Shown in pieces: positions 27,712-36,513 of a DNA stretch of 64,000 bases. Source of the DNA: JBGRQA01 sp041725895 (GTDB taxonomy: Bacteria > Bacteroidota > Bacteroidia > Bacteroidales > Marinifilaceae); the NCBI GenBank assembly GCA_041725895.1, contig JBGRQA010000019.1, positions 1-64,000 of the forward strand, written 5' to 3'. Position numbers and translations under genes: made by a program. The notes beneath the pieces are model-generated. The model had not been told where the DNA came from and made no database searches. It was given only the letters and a program-made list of their open reading frames with translations. The first letter of the stretch is position 1; every line of letters starts with the position of its first letter.

Positions 27712-29829
27712 TTATCCCAGATCCAACACTATCTCATCCCCTTTCCGGTAATAACTCCCGGGTAAAAGAGATTGCTTCCGAACCGATCCAATTCCTCTGG
27801 TTCGCACTTTTAATCCTGCGTTTTCCAGAATGTATAAGGCATCGGTAAGTCCCATCCCTTTCACGTAAGGAACCTGAGAAGGCCTAATCCGACGATATTT
27901 ATATTCTATTACAGAATCTTTTCGGGAAGTCAAAACCCACTCCGAATCGATTCCCTTATTTTCCACATCAATATCGAGATTTTCAAAAACCCGATTTAAT
28001 TCTTCTTTATGTCCATTCAAAGAAATGGGCACCTTCACATCCTGTTGCGGTCTCACTTCATCCCTCGGTGGATGCATCCAGTGATTCATTGCGTAGACTT
28101 TGTCGGCAATGGATTTGAAAACAGGACCAGCTACCTTGTTTCCGTAGAAACCAATTCGCTTATCAGGATTATTGATTACCACAATACAGGAGAAGACAGG
28201 GTTATCAGCAGGAAAATACCCGGCAAAAGAAGCCTGGTATACCTTACGCTTGTATCCCCTGTTTCGATCTGCCTTTTGAGCAGTTCCGGTTTTCCCGGCT
28301 ATACTATAATTACTATTCCTTAAATTTCGGGCAGTTCCTCTTTCCACTACCCCTTCCATCATTCTTTTCACCTTTCGTAAGGTCTCGCGCGAACAAATCA
28401 TCGACTCAATCACCTGGGGAGAAAACTTTTCTTTTGTTTCCCCATGGTAACGCAATTCCTTAACAAACATCGGTTTCATCATTTTCCCCTTATTGGCAAT
28501 GGCATTATACAAAGCCAGGGTCTGCAGAGGAGTCTGCTTTAATTCGTACCCGATAGACATCCAAGCCAGAGATATCCCAGACCAGGAAGGATCATCAGGA
28601 TATTTGACATAAGGTTTGCCTTCTCCACGAATTTCCACCCCAAGGGGTTCATGCAGGTGCAACTGATGCAGTCGCTGAATAAACCGGGAGGGTTGATTCT
28701 TATAGTTCTCAAACACCATTCGGGAAATCCCAACATTAGATGACTTCTCAAATGCTTCCTGAACAGTTATCTTCCCATATCCTCCACGATGAGAATCGAT
28801 CATCCTATCTTTATAGAATTTATAGACTCCGTTACCTGTATCTATCGAATCCTGAGGCTCAACGTAACCATCCTCCAGTAAGGCTATCATAGACGCCAGT
28901 TTAAAAGTTGAACCTGGTTCTGTAGATTCGCCAATAGCATAATTGTATAGTTCCCGATAATTTCCCTTAACGGTATCTCGCCCAAGATTTGCAATCGCTT
29001 TTATTGCTCCTGTTTTTACTTCCATTAAAATGGCCGTACCATGATGCGCATTGTATTTTTTCAGCTGGCTGAGCAAAGCGGATTCTGCTACATCCTGGTA
29101 GTTCACATCAATTGTCGTGATCACATCCATCCCATCTCTGGGCTCTACCTGATTGACAGGCAACCAGCGTCCCGACATCTTCTGCATAATACTAATTCCA
29201 TCGACTCCTTTCAATTCACTCTCATAGGCACCTTCGATTCCTACTTTCCCTACCAATTCTCCCTTATTCCCTTCATTATTCAGATACCCAATAGTTCGGG
29301 AAGCCAAGTTGATATGAGGTTGAATTCTTCTGTTCTCCTGAACACAAATCAGCCCCCCCTTGTTTTGTCCCAAACGAAACAAGGGAAAGGTTTTGATCAC
29401 CTTCAGTTCATTATAGTTCACCTTTCGGCGATTAATTCTATGGTAACGTCTCTTTCTCGCCCAAGCCCTTTTCAACTCCTGCTTATAGGCATTCTTTGAT
29501 TTGTCTCTGAAAAAACGGGACAAACAAAGAGCCAAAGAATCCACTTTACTATTGAATAAATCCCTGGTCAACCCCCTTGCCCTAAAATCCATACGCAACT
29601 CATAGTAGGGCAATGAACTGGACAACAAACGATCATCAACAGCACAAATGTCTCCACGGTTTGCCGGAACAATAATATCTCTGTTGGATATGGTCTGCGC
29701 CTTCTTTCGCCACATTTCTCCCTCTATCAACTGAAGATACAGCACCTTCCCAATTACGGCCATTGCAATAACCATAACCAGGGTATAAACCAGACCAACC
29801 CGCCAAACAATATCTTTTTTAATGGGCAT
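27712..29829 (-). CDS. ftsI: Septal transpeptidase FtsI (class B PBP) with PASTA domain
   Basis: 705 residues, the division-specific peptidoglycan cross-linking enzyme. One N-terminal membrane anchor (about 10-30), a dimerisation domain, then the transpeptidase with catalytic S307 in STFK (307-310), SSN at 363-365 and KTG at 513-515, all intact. The last 65 or so residues form a PASTA domain (VPYVKGMGLTDALYILENAG by position 640-660), common in this phylum's FtsI but absent from the E. coli protein. The start follows ftsL by 4 nt. Confidence 0.96.
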   Translation of the reverse strand: MPIKKDIVWRVGLVYTLVMVIAMAVIGKVLYLQLIEGEMWRKKAQTISNRDIIVPANRGDICAVDDRLLSSSLPYYELRMDFRARGLTRDLFNSKVDSLALCLSRFFRDKSKNAYKQELKRAWARKRRYHRINRRKVNYNELKVIKTFPLFRLGQNKGGLICVQENRRIQPHINLASRTIGYLNNEGNKGELVGKVGIEGAYESELKGVDGISIMQKMSGRWLPVNQVEPRDGMDVITTIDVNYQDVAESALLSQLKKYNAHHGTAILMEVKTGAIKAIANLGRDTVKGNYRELYNYAIGESTEPGSTFKLASMIALLEDGYVEPQDSIDTGNGVYKFYKDRMIDSHRGGYGKITVQEAFEKSSNVGISRMVFENYKNQPSRFIQRLHQLHLHEPLGVEIRGEGKPYVKYPDDPSWSGISLAWMSIGYELKQTPLQTLALYNAIANKGKMMKPMFVKELRYHGETKEKFSPQVIESMICSRETLRKVKRMMEGVVERGTARNLRNSNYSIAGKTGTAQKADRNRGYKRKVYQASFAGYFPADNPVFSCIVVINNPDKRIGFYGNKVAGPVFKSIADKVYAMNHWMHPPRDEVRPQQDVKVPISLNGHKEELNRVFENLDIDVENKGIDSEWVLTSRKDSVIEYKYRRIRPSQVPYVKGMGLTDALYILENAGLKVRTRGIGSVRKQSLLPGSYYRKGDEIVLDLG

Positions 29830-29833
29830 ACGC

Positions 29834-30214
29834 TTACTTCTTCAAATAGATCTTCACAGGAGGATCAACAGATTCCTGCAAACCCAAACCTTCCCTTCTA
29901 ACTCTACGAGCAACTTCGGATTGCTTACTCATGTTCATCAAATCCGATGCTGTGGTAATGGATTCAAAACGCAATTCCTTCAACTCCTTTTCAAGTGTTA
30001 CCATTTCACGATACACTCTCTCGGAGCGGTAACGGTTGCTGATGTAAAAAATTGCAAGGATCACCAAAAATAAAACGAAAGGAAGTTGTTGCACCACCGC
30101 ATCGCGTGTCAACACACTTCCATCAATAAAATCTTTTAATGAACCCCGTGAATTCTCCTTCAACTCTTCACTGGGTTGAATAAAATCCTTGTATTTCTTT
30201 CGAAACCGGAACAT
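29834..30214 (-). CDS. ftsL: Cell division protein FtsL
   Basis: 126 residues with a cytoplasmic N-terminal part of about 40 residues, one transmembrane helix (about 43-62, LPFVLFLVILAIFYI) and a periplasmic coiled coil of heptads (YREMVTLEKELKELRFES region). This is the FtsL architecture, and position between rsmH and ftsI fits. FtsL forms the FtsQLB complex that activates FtsWI. Sequence similarity alone would be weak. Confidence 0.88.
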   Translation of the reverse strand: MFRFRKKYKDFIQPSEELKENSRGSLKDFIDGSVLTRDAVVQQLPFVLFLVILAIFYISNRYRSERVYREMVTLEKELKELRFESITTASDLMNMSKQSEVARRVRREGLGLQESVDPPVKIYLKK

Positions 30215-30222
30215 ACCTGTAG

Positions 30223-31137
30223 CTAATTTCGTTTTGCAATCCTCAATTTTGCACTTCGGGCCCGTCCATTCATCTCAATCTCCTCATCTGTGGGCAATAT
30301 TACCTTTCTGTTTACAGCACTTAAAGGCACCTGAACATTTCCATAAAAATCTTTTTCTGCAGCCCCTTCAAACTTCCCATCACGGATGAAGTTCTTTACC
30401 AAACGATCCTCCAAAGAATGATAGGTAATCACCACTAATCGTCCATCCTCCTTCAAAACATCAGGTGTTTGCATCAACATTTCCTTTAGTACATCCATTT
30501 CCTGGTTCACCTCAATTCGTAAAGCCTGAAACACCTGTGCCAGGTATTTCTTCTCCTTGAATTTAGGAACACAAGGTTCTATCGCCTCTTTAAACTGACA
30601 GATGGTTTCTATTTTATGGTTCTTGCGATAGCTTTCAATTTGGCGTACCAATTTTCCTGGATTTTTCACCTCTCCATAAAATTTAAAAATCCGATAGAGT
30701 TGCTCCGGCTCATACTCGTTGACCAAATCAGCTGCAGTAAAGGAAGCACTCTGATTCATCCGCATATCCAGATCTCCTTCGAACCGGAATGAAAATCCCC
30801 GTTCGGCAACATCAAATTCATGAGAAGAGACTCCTAAATCAGCTAAAATTCCATCAACCTTATCAATACCATGATAACGCAGGAAATTCTTGAAATATCG
30901 AAAATTATGACGAACAAATATAAACCGCTCATCATCAATCAAATTTGATTCCGCATCGACATCCTGATCAAAGCCAATCAATTTTCCCGTTGTCAGATGC
31001 TTAATAATTTCACGGGAGTGTCCTCCCCCTCCAAAAGTTACATCCACGTATATTCCATCGGGTTTAATATCCAAGCCCTCAATACTCTCCTTTAACAAAA
31101 CCGGTATATGATACGTACACATCGTTTTTCCTTTCAA
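30223..31137 (-). CDS. rsmH: 16S rRNA m4C1402 methyltransferase RsmH
   Basis: 304 residues, formerly MraW. It methylates N4 of C1402 in the ribosomal P site with S-adenosylmethionine. The SAM-binding start YVDVTFGGGGHSREI, the ILADLGVSSHEFD stretch and the late VITYHSLEDRLVKNF motif are all there. The frame opens at 31137 (MKGKTM); the ATG five codons on gives MCTYHIPVLLKES, the usual family start. It is the second gene of the dcw transcript, 99 bp behind mraZ. Confidence 0.96.
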   Translation of the reverse strand: MKGKTMCTYHIPVLLKESIEGLDIKPDGIYVDVTFGGGGHSREIIKHLTTGKLIGFDQDVDAESNLIDDERFIFVRHNFRYFKNFLRYHGIDKVDGILADLGVSSHEFDVAERGFSFRFEGDLDMRMNQSASFTAADLVNEYEPEQLYRIFKFYGEVKNPGKLVRQIESYRKNHKIETICQFKEAIEPCVPKFKEKKYLAQVFQALRIEVNQEMDVLKEMLMQTPDVLKEDGRLVVITYHSLEDRLVKNFIRDGKFEGAAEKDFYGNVQVPLSAVNRKVILPTDEEIEMNGRARSAKLRIAKRN

Positions 31138-31236
31138 TTTTAATGAATTGCATTGACCTTATTGTCAACCTGCAAAGGTACAGCTATTTTTCGGAAAAGC
31201 TGTTCCAAAACCCCAAAGACATTCGCTTTCATGGAA

Positions 31237-31689
31237 TCAATTATTCCCACCCAAAACATCATTGGCTAAATCCATAAACTCTTCATCAGTCAATGAGGCT
31301 TTTTCGTAGGCATCCCTATTCCATATTTCTATCTTTCCATCCTGTCCTGCAAGGACTACTTCCTTTTGCAAACCGGCATAGTCAGCCAATCTGGACGGAA
31401 TTAATATACGACCGTTCCCATCAACCTCTACCTCTGCAGTTCCTCGATAAAACTCCCTCAAGAATTCAGAATGCTTCCTGTTGTATGGATTCATTCTACT
31501 GCGAATCAGATCCAGCTGCCTCTGCCATTCCTCCATGGGGTACAAATCCAAACATTTCTCATAAATATTTTTCCGCAGCACAAATCGATTCTCTGAAGCC
31601 TTCACGAACAACTTCCTAAAAACAGAAGGAATACTTACACGTCCTTTAGCATCCAATCGACAAGGGTAATCACCTATAAATGTTTGCAT
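31237..31689 (-). CDS. mraZ: Transcriptional regulator MraZ
   Basis: 150 residues with two SpoVT/AbrB-like halves, each carrying a DxxGR core: LDAKGRVSIPSVFR and VDGNGRILIPSRLADYA. MraZ binds spaced repeats upstream of its own gene and represses the dcw operon in E. coli, or activates it in mycoplasmas. I chose the ATG at 31689 (MQTFIGDYPCRLD), the family start; the frame stays open 21 codons further but this would run into the promoter. It heads the division operon. Confidence 0.94.
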   Translation of the reverse strand: MQTFIGDYPCRLDAKGRVSIPSVFRKLFVKASENRFVLRKNIYEKCLDLYPMEEWQRQLDLIRSRMNPYNRKHSEFLREFYRGTAEVEVDGNGRILIPSRLADYAGLQKEVVLAGQDGKIEIWNRDAYEKASLTDEEFMDLANDVLGGNN

Positions 31690-31712
31690 TGCACGAAATA
31701 TTTTATATAAGG

Positions 31713-31743
31713 TAAAATTAGGGAAAAAAAACACCACTTTCAA
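31713..31743 (-). promoter_or_regulatory. Probable promoter of the dcw operon
   Basis: On the minus strand TTG (31743-31741) is followed after 20 bp by TAATTTTA (31720-31713), one base from the TAnnTTTG consensus. The predicted transcript start lies near 31705, about 15 nt before the mraZ ATG. The -33 region lies inside the three MraZ-like boxes. Confidence 0.5.
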
Positions 31744-31757
31744 CCACCTCATCCCAC
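31734..31757 (-). promoter_or_regulatory. Putative MraZ operator: three direct repeats
   Basis: CCAC on the plus strand begins at 31734, 31744 and 31754, that is GTGG three times on the minus strand with exactly 10 bp between starts. The full units read GTGGGATGAG, GTGGTTGAAA and GTGGTGTTTT. MraZ of E. coli binds three TGGGN repeats with 5-nt spacers, also 10 bp apart, so this matches in unit, number, phase and position over the promoter. Confidence 0.75.
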
Positions 31758-31960
31758 TTTTGGGGAAATGTTAATAACTTTTACGCTATTCCAACTATTT
31801 ATATTCCAATATATTTGAGATTCCCTTATTTTTTTGATATTCTAAAGAGATTTTTACGATATTTGCTCTTCGAAAAACCCGAATACATTACACCCCACAA
31901 CCGGATGTAACTCCATTGAATTACAAAATTTCTCATTCCTAATTCCACGGAGAACTTCCG

Positions 31961-32824
31961 ATGGGATCCATTAAATCTTTTCAAGTGACTAAAAATAACA
32001 ATACAACTACTTTCAAACCCATCGATGTAGAACAGGTAATCACCAGCAAAAGCAAACAACTTGCAAAAGTGATTCCGGGCTTTATCATTCGTTACCTAAA
32101 AAGAATTATCCATCAGGATGAGATCAATGAATTTCTGAGCAAAAACCATCAGAAACAAGGAATCGAATTTGCAGACAGCTTACTGAAAGAGATGGATATC
32201 ACATACAAAATTATTGGCGAGGAGAACCTTCCCAAGGACGGAAAATTCATTCTTGCATCCAATCATCCCCTGGGAGGACCGGACGGCATCATCCTGATCA
32301 GTATAATGGGGAAATTCTACAAAAACATCAAGTTCCTTGTAAATGATATTCTAATGAATCTCAAGAATCTTGAATCTGTGTTTGTCCCCATCAACAAACA
32401 CGGAGGGCAAGCAAGAGAAGCGGCCAGGATAATTGAACAAGCCTATCAATCAGAAGACCAAATCCTAATTTTTCCAGCAGGTTTAGTCTCCCGAAAACAA
32501 AAGGGAAAAATTGAGGACCTGGAGTGGAAGAAAAGCTTTATTACAAAAGCAATTAAACACAAGAGAGATATTATCCCCATCCATATCGATGGCCGAAACT
32601 CCAACTTTTTCTACAACCTAGCCAACATCAGAAAGTTTTTTAAAATCAAATCTAATTTGGAAATGTTATATTTGCCCAACGAACTTTTTAAGCAGAGAGG
32701 CAAAAAATTTACCATTAGAATCGGAAAACCCATCTCCTATCAAACATTTGACAAGAGCTTAACGTATGAACAATGGGCACTTAAGGTAAAAAACACAACC
32801 TACGCCCTGGAGAAGGAATTATAA
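31961..32824 (+). CDS. PlsC-type O-acyltransferase, probable glycine-lipid synthesis
   Basis: 287 residues. The acyltransferase block I is NHPLGGPDG (about residue 104), with one extra residue between H and D compared with the usual HX4D, as in OlsA-like enzymes, and block III is IFPAGLVSRKQKG. No membrane helix is obvious, though the region around 105-125 is hydrophobic. In Bacteroides thetaiotaomicron the pair GlsB (N-acyltransferase) and GlsA (O-acyltransferase) makes glycine lipids; this gene with the next one has that composition, so it would be GlsA acting on the second hydroxy-acyl chain. It might also acylate ornithine or lysophosphatidate. Divergent from mraZ. Confidence 0.82.
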   Translation: MGSIKSFQVTKNNNTTTFKPIDVEQVITSKSKQLAKVIPGFIIRYLKRIIHQDEINEFLSKNHQKQGIEFADSLLKEMDITYKIIGEENLPKDGKFILASNHPLGGPDGIILISIMGKFYKNIKFLVNDILMNLKNLESVFVPINKHGGQAREAARIIEQAYQSEDQILIFPAGLVSRKQKGKIEDLEWKKSFITKAIKHKRDIIPIHIDGRNSNFFYNLANIRKFFKIKSNLEMLYLPNELFKQRGKKFTIRIGKPISYQTFDKSLTYEQWALKVKNTTYALEKEL

Positions 32825-32911
32825 AAAATGTGTACCATAAATTGATTTTAGGATTGATTTTGTCAGCCATTTTAATGGTGCCAACACCTGAACAATAGAT
32901 TATATTTACGG

Positions 32912-33889
32912 ATGAAAGAAATCATACCCCCTGTCCCCACTGAGGAGCTAGAGAAAGAATTGACCAAGGAGCGTTTTGTAAGAAATACCAATAAGGGGTC
33001 AAATGAAATATACTGCTTCACCCATCATGATTCTCCTAATTTAATGCGAGAAGTTGGCCGATTGCGCGAATTAACCTTCCGGAAAGCCGGGGGAGGCACT
33101 GGAAAAGAATTGGACATTGACCACTACGACACCGACGAAAATCCTTACCATCAACTTATTGTTTGGGACCCTAAAGCCAAAGAAATACTTGGTGGATACC
33201 GATATATTATTTGTAAAGATGCTCCCCGTGATGAAAACGGCGAAATCCATCTGGCTACTTCCAGACTATTTCATTTTTCCGATCAATTCAAAAAGGAATA
33301 CCTTCCTCACATGATTGAATTGGGACGCTCTTTTGTTCAACCAGCTTATCAGTCCGTTCGCAAGGGAAGAAAAAGCCTGTATGCCTTGGACAATCTTTGG
33401 GATGGATTAGGAGCTCTTATCGTAGACAATCCTGAAATGAAGTACTTTTTCGGAAAAGTTACCATGTACCCTCACTTTAACAGTCAAGCAAGGGATCTCA
33501 TTCTTCATTTCATCAATAAGCAATTCAACGATCCGGACAACTTGGTTAGCCCTTTAACTCCTCTTAAAACCGAAGCGGATACAAAACAGATGGAGGAAAT
33601 TTTTACAGGGAGTGATTATGCTGAAAACTATAAAATATTATCTCATCAAGTTCGGAAAACAGGCGAAAATATTCCACCCCTCATCAACGCATACATGAGC
33701 CTTTCTTCCTCCATGAGAAGTTTTGGAACAGCTGTAAATACTCATTTTGGAGATGTTGAGGAAACCGGAATCATGATCACAATTGAAGATGTATACGAAA
33801 ACAAAAAGGATCGTCACATATCCAGCTACATCTCATTCCTGAAGATCAAATTACCCAAAACCAATTTGCATCTTTTCAAAAAAAAATAA
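32912..33889 (+). CDS. glsB: GlsB/OlsB-like N-acyltransferase
   Basis: 325 residues of the hemolysin-like/OlsB GNAT group (Acetyltransf_5). Seen: REVGRLRELTFRKAGGGTGKE (about 50-70) and the acyl-pocket HMIELGRSFVQPAYQ, both family hallmarks. The enzyme should transfer a 3-hydroxyacyl group from acyl-ACP to the amino group of glycine (or ornithine), the first step of aminolipid formation. It follows the O-acyltransferase by 87 bp and is closed by a strong terminator, so the two form a transcript. The amino acid used cannot be told from sequence. Confidence 0.82.
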   Translation: MKEIIPPVPTEELEKELTKERFVRNTNKGSNEIYCFTHHDSPNLMREVGRLRELTFRKAGGGTGKELDIDHYDTDENPYHQLIVWDPKAKEILGGYRYIICKDAPRDENGEIHLATSRLFHFSDQFKKEYLPHMIELGRSFVQPAYQSVRKGRKSLYALDNLWDGLGALIVDNPEMKYFFGKVTMYPHFNSQARDLILHFINKQFNDPDNLVSPLTPLKTEADTKQMEEIFTGSDYAENYKILSHQVRKTGENIPPLINAYMSLSSSMRSFGTAVNTHFGDVEETGIMITIEDVYENKKDRHISSYISFLKIKLPKTNLHLFKKK

Positions 33890-33905
33890 AATACATATAA
33901 AAAAA

Positions 33906-33932
33906 GAGCTGAAGTAATCAGCTCTTTTTTTT
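33906..33932 (+). terminator. Intrinsic terminator behind glsB
   Basis: GAGCTGA, loop AGTAA, TCAGCTC, then eight T, starting 17 nt behind the stop. Confidence 0.88.
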
Positions 33933-33990
33933 GTTTGGAAAATAATCCGGGCTTGTTTTCAACCAAATAAACCCATAGAGTAAAGCAAAA

Positions 33991-34015
33991 AAAAAGGACC
34001 TATAAAAGGTCCTTT
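33991..34015 (-). terminator. Intrinsic terminator of the purF-like gene
   Basis: AAAAAGGACCT (33991-34001) pairs with AGGTCCTTTTT (to 34015). On the minus strand the stem is followed by a T-run, about 27 nt behind the stop. Confidence 0.82.
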
Positions 34016-34041
34016 TTCTTTATCTCGATTTATCTTTTCGT

Positions 34042-35943
34042 TTAGTAAGCACGGGCATCTTTCCCCTCAACAAAGTTGATAAAAGAAGTATTTACCACCT
34101 TATTACCTCCAGGAGTAGGATAGTCTCCGGTAAAGTACCAATCCCCATTATTCTCAGGACAGGCTTTGTGCAGGTTCTCTACAGACTGGTAAACAATCTC
34201 CACCTCAGCCTTTACGTATTCAGGCTTCAATAATTCAGCAATCTTTCCGGAAATCTCCTCATCGGTAAAGGGCTTGTAGATCTCCTTCACGTAATTCACC
34301 ACTTCCTCTTTCGGCAAATTCTCCTGATCCTTACACTTTTTGTAAACCTCCTGAATCAAAGACTCCATTCCACGCTCCTTAAGCAAAGCAATCACTGCAT
34401 TAAAGGCAATAAATTCACTCATACGGGTCATGTCGATACCGTAACAATCAGGGTAACGAATTTGAGGTGCTGAAGAAACAATAACAATCTTTTTAGGATT
34501 CAGACGATCCAAAATTCTCAGAATACTTTTCTTCAAAGTAGTTCCACGAACAATGGAGTCATCAATAATCACCAAATTATCCTCACCTTTTCGAACCACG
34601 CCATAGGTTACGTCGTAAACGTGCCCTACCAAATCGTCACGCCCCTCATCATTGGTAATAAAGGTACGTAGCTTGGCGTCCTTAATGGCTATTTTCTCCA
34701 CTCTAGGCTCTACAGAAATAATCTCCTTAAGTGCCTCTTCGGTCCAGTTCCCATTCAGTTCGTGAATCTTCCGTTTCTTATCCTCGGTCAAATGATTACG
34801 AACCCCTTCCATCATACCATAGAAGGCTGTTTCGGCTGTATTCGGAATATAAGAGAATACGGTATTCTCCAAATCATCATCAACAGACTTCAAAATAGCC
34901 GGAGTGAGCAATTGTCCCAATTTCTTTCTCTCCTGATAAATTTCCTTATCGCTACCTCTTGAGAAATAGATTCGCTCAAAGGAACAAGATCTTCTCTTCT
35001 GAGGAACGCGTACAGGCACTTCATTCACCTCTCCTGCCTTGGTAATAATTACCGCATTACCGGGTCCTATTTCCTTAATCCTATCACCAGGAACATTCAG
35101 TGCCGTTTGAATTACAGGTCGCTCAGAAGCTACCACAACGATCTCATCATCCTTATAGTAAAATGCGGGACGAATTCCCCACGGGTCACGGGTAACAAAG
35201 GCATCTCCATGTCCAAACAAACCGGCAATAGCGTAACCACCATCCCAACGTTTACTTGAATTGGCCAACACCTTCTGAACATCAAGATTTTTCTCAATCA
35301 AAGGAGAAATCTCCTTATTGCTATACCCATCATTTTTGTACTGACGGAACAATAGTTGATTCTCCTCATCCAGGTAATGTCCTACCTTTTCCAGAACGGT
35401 AACAGTATCGGTATAATCTTTGGGATGCTGCCCCAAATCGACTAATATCTTGAAAAGCTCATCTACATTGGTTAGATTAAAGTTTCCCGCCAACACAAGG
35501 TTCCGCGACTTCCAATTGTTTTCGCGCATTACCGGATGCACAAACTCAATGCTATTTCGACCAAAAGTACCATAACGCAAATGCCCCAGGTACAATTCAG
35601 AAGCAAAGGGAAGATGCTTTTTCGCCCAGCTAGGGTTGTTTAAATCTTCCAGTTGATGATCTTCCAACTTGGTATAGTGTGAGTAGATGTTATCAAATAC
35701 CTCTTTAATGGGTTGATTGCTGTTGGACCGATGGCGGTGAATATATTTCAATCCTGGCTCCTGATCCAGCTTCAATCCTACTACTCCTGCTCCTTCCTGT
35801 CCCCGGTTGTGCTGCTTTTCCATCAAGAGGTAAAGCTTTTGAATTCCGTATCTCCAGGTTCCATATTTCTCCTGGTAGTATTCCAGAGGTTTAAGCAGTC
35901 GAATTAATGCAATTCCACATTCATGCTTTAGTTGATCACTCAT
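34042..35943 (-). CDS. purF: Amidophosphoribosyltransferase-like protein (long form)
   Basis: 633 residues, an N-terminal glutamine amidotransferase (class II) joined to a phosphoribosyltransferase. After removal of an eight-residue leader the chain would begin with nucleophile C9 (CGIALI). HNRGQEGAGVVG and LGHLRYGTFG belong to the glutaminase half, and IIDDSIVRGTT (about 455-468) is the PRPP loop. PurF makes phosphoribosylamine, the first step of purine synthesis. It is some 150 residues longer than canonical PurF, a version I associate with Bacteroidota that often coexists with a short PurF; it may have a distinct role. Single-gene unit. Confidence 0.88.
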   Translation of the reverse strand: MSDQLKHECGIALIRLLKPLEYYQEKYGTWRYGIQKLYLLMEKQHNRGQEGAGVVGLKLDQEPGLKYIHRHRSNSNQPIKEVFDNIYSHYTKLEDHQLEDLNNPSWAKKHLPFASELYLGHLRYGTFGRNSIEFVHPVMRENNWKSRNLVLAGNFNLTNVDELFKILVDLGQHPKDYTDTVTVLEKVGHYLDEENQLLFRQYKNDGYSNKEISPLIEKNLDVQKVLANSSKRWDGGYAIAGLFGHGDAFVTRDPWGIRPAFYYKDDEIVVVASERPVIQTALNVPGDRIKEIGPGNAVIITKAGEVNEVPVRVPQKRRSCSFERIYFSRGSDKEIYQERKKLGQLLTPAILKSVDDDLENTVFSYIPNTAETAFYGMMEGVRNHLTEDKKRKIHELNGNWTEEALKEIISVEPRVEKIAIKDAKLRTFITNDEGRDDLVGHVYDVTYGVVRKGEDNLVIIDDSIVRGTTLKKSILRILDRLNPKKIVIVSSAPQIRYPDCYGIDMTRMSEFIAFNAVIALLKERGMESLIQEVYKKCKDQENLPKEEVVNYVKEIYKPFTDEEISGKIAELLKPEYVKAEVEIVYQSVENLHKACPENNGDWYFTGDYPTPGGNKVVNTSFINFVEGKDARAY

Positions 35944-35977
35944 CTTGGTTTCTTAAATGGTTGTTTAGTATATTATA

Positions 35978-36502
35978 TTATTCTTGCTCCGTTATAGTAT
36001 CTACTTCCACCTCTTCCTTCTCAATAGGCACCAGCTCAGAAAACAAAATCCGGGTTTTCACCGGATAGCAATGAGGATAGTGTTTTTTGACGGTTTTGTA
36101 CAAGTGGATACTCTCCAACTTTGATCGAAAATTCCCGACCCGAACCCGAAAATCAGGAGCCTGGTAAATTAGATATGCTCTAACATCAGGAAAAAGCTCC
36201 TCGAACTCCTCCTTTACAGAGATCGCTTTTTTCTTGTCAAAACTACGTCCGGAAAATATTTGAATTCGATACCCCGTAAAACCGGGATTGGTCGAGTTAA
36301 TCTCTTTATCGGTCTTCAACAGCTCCCTTATTCTTTCATCCTGGTAGATGGAGATTTTCCCCAGGGAATCAACCGACTGCTCCAATTGTCCGATAAAATC
36401 CAAACTATCGTTGGAGAAGCTTACCTCTGACTGATTTTGTGCCATTCCAAACTTCTGGAAAAACAACAAAACAGCAACAGACAGGATCAATTTTAATTTC
36501 AT
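35978..36502 (-). CDS. SPOR-domain periplasmic protein
   Basis: 174 residues with a signal peptide (1-21, ending GMAQ) and a C-terminal SPOR domain (about 75-150: GYRIQIFSGRSFDKKKA, then PDFRVRVGNFRSK). SPOR domains bind denuded septal glycan strands, so the protein probably works at division or remodelling sites. A short acidic tail follows (KEEVEVDTITEQE). Encoded 12 bp behind the universal stress gene and likely cotranscribed with it. Confidence 0.87.
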   Translation of the reverse strand: MKLKLILSVAVLLFFQKFGMAQNQSEVSFSNDSLDFIGQLEQSVDSLGKISIYQDERIRELLKTDKEINSTNPGFTGYRIQIFSGRSFDKKKAISVKEEFEELFPDVRAYLIYQAPDFRVRVGNFRSKLESIHLYKTVKKHYPHCYPVKTRILFSELVPIEKEEVEVDTITEQE

Positions 36503-36513
36503 TCTTTCAATTT

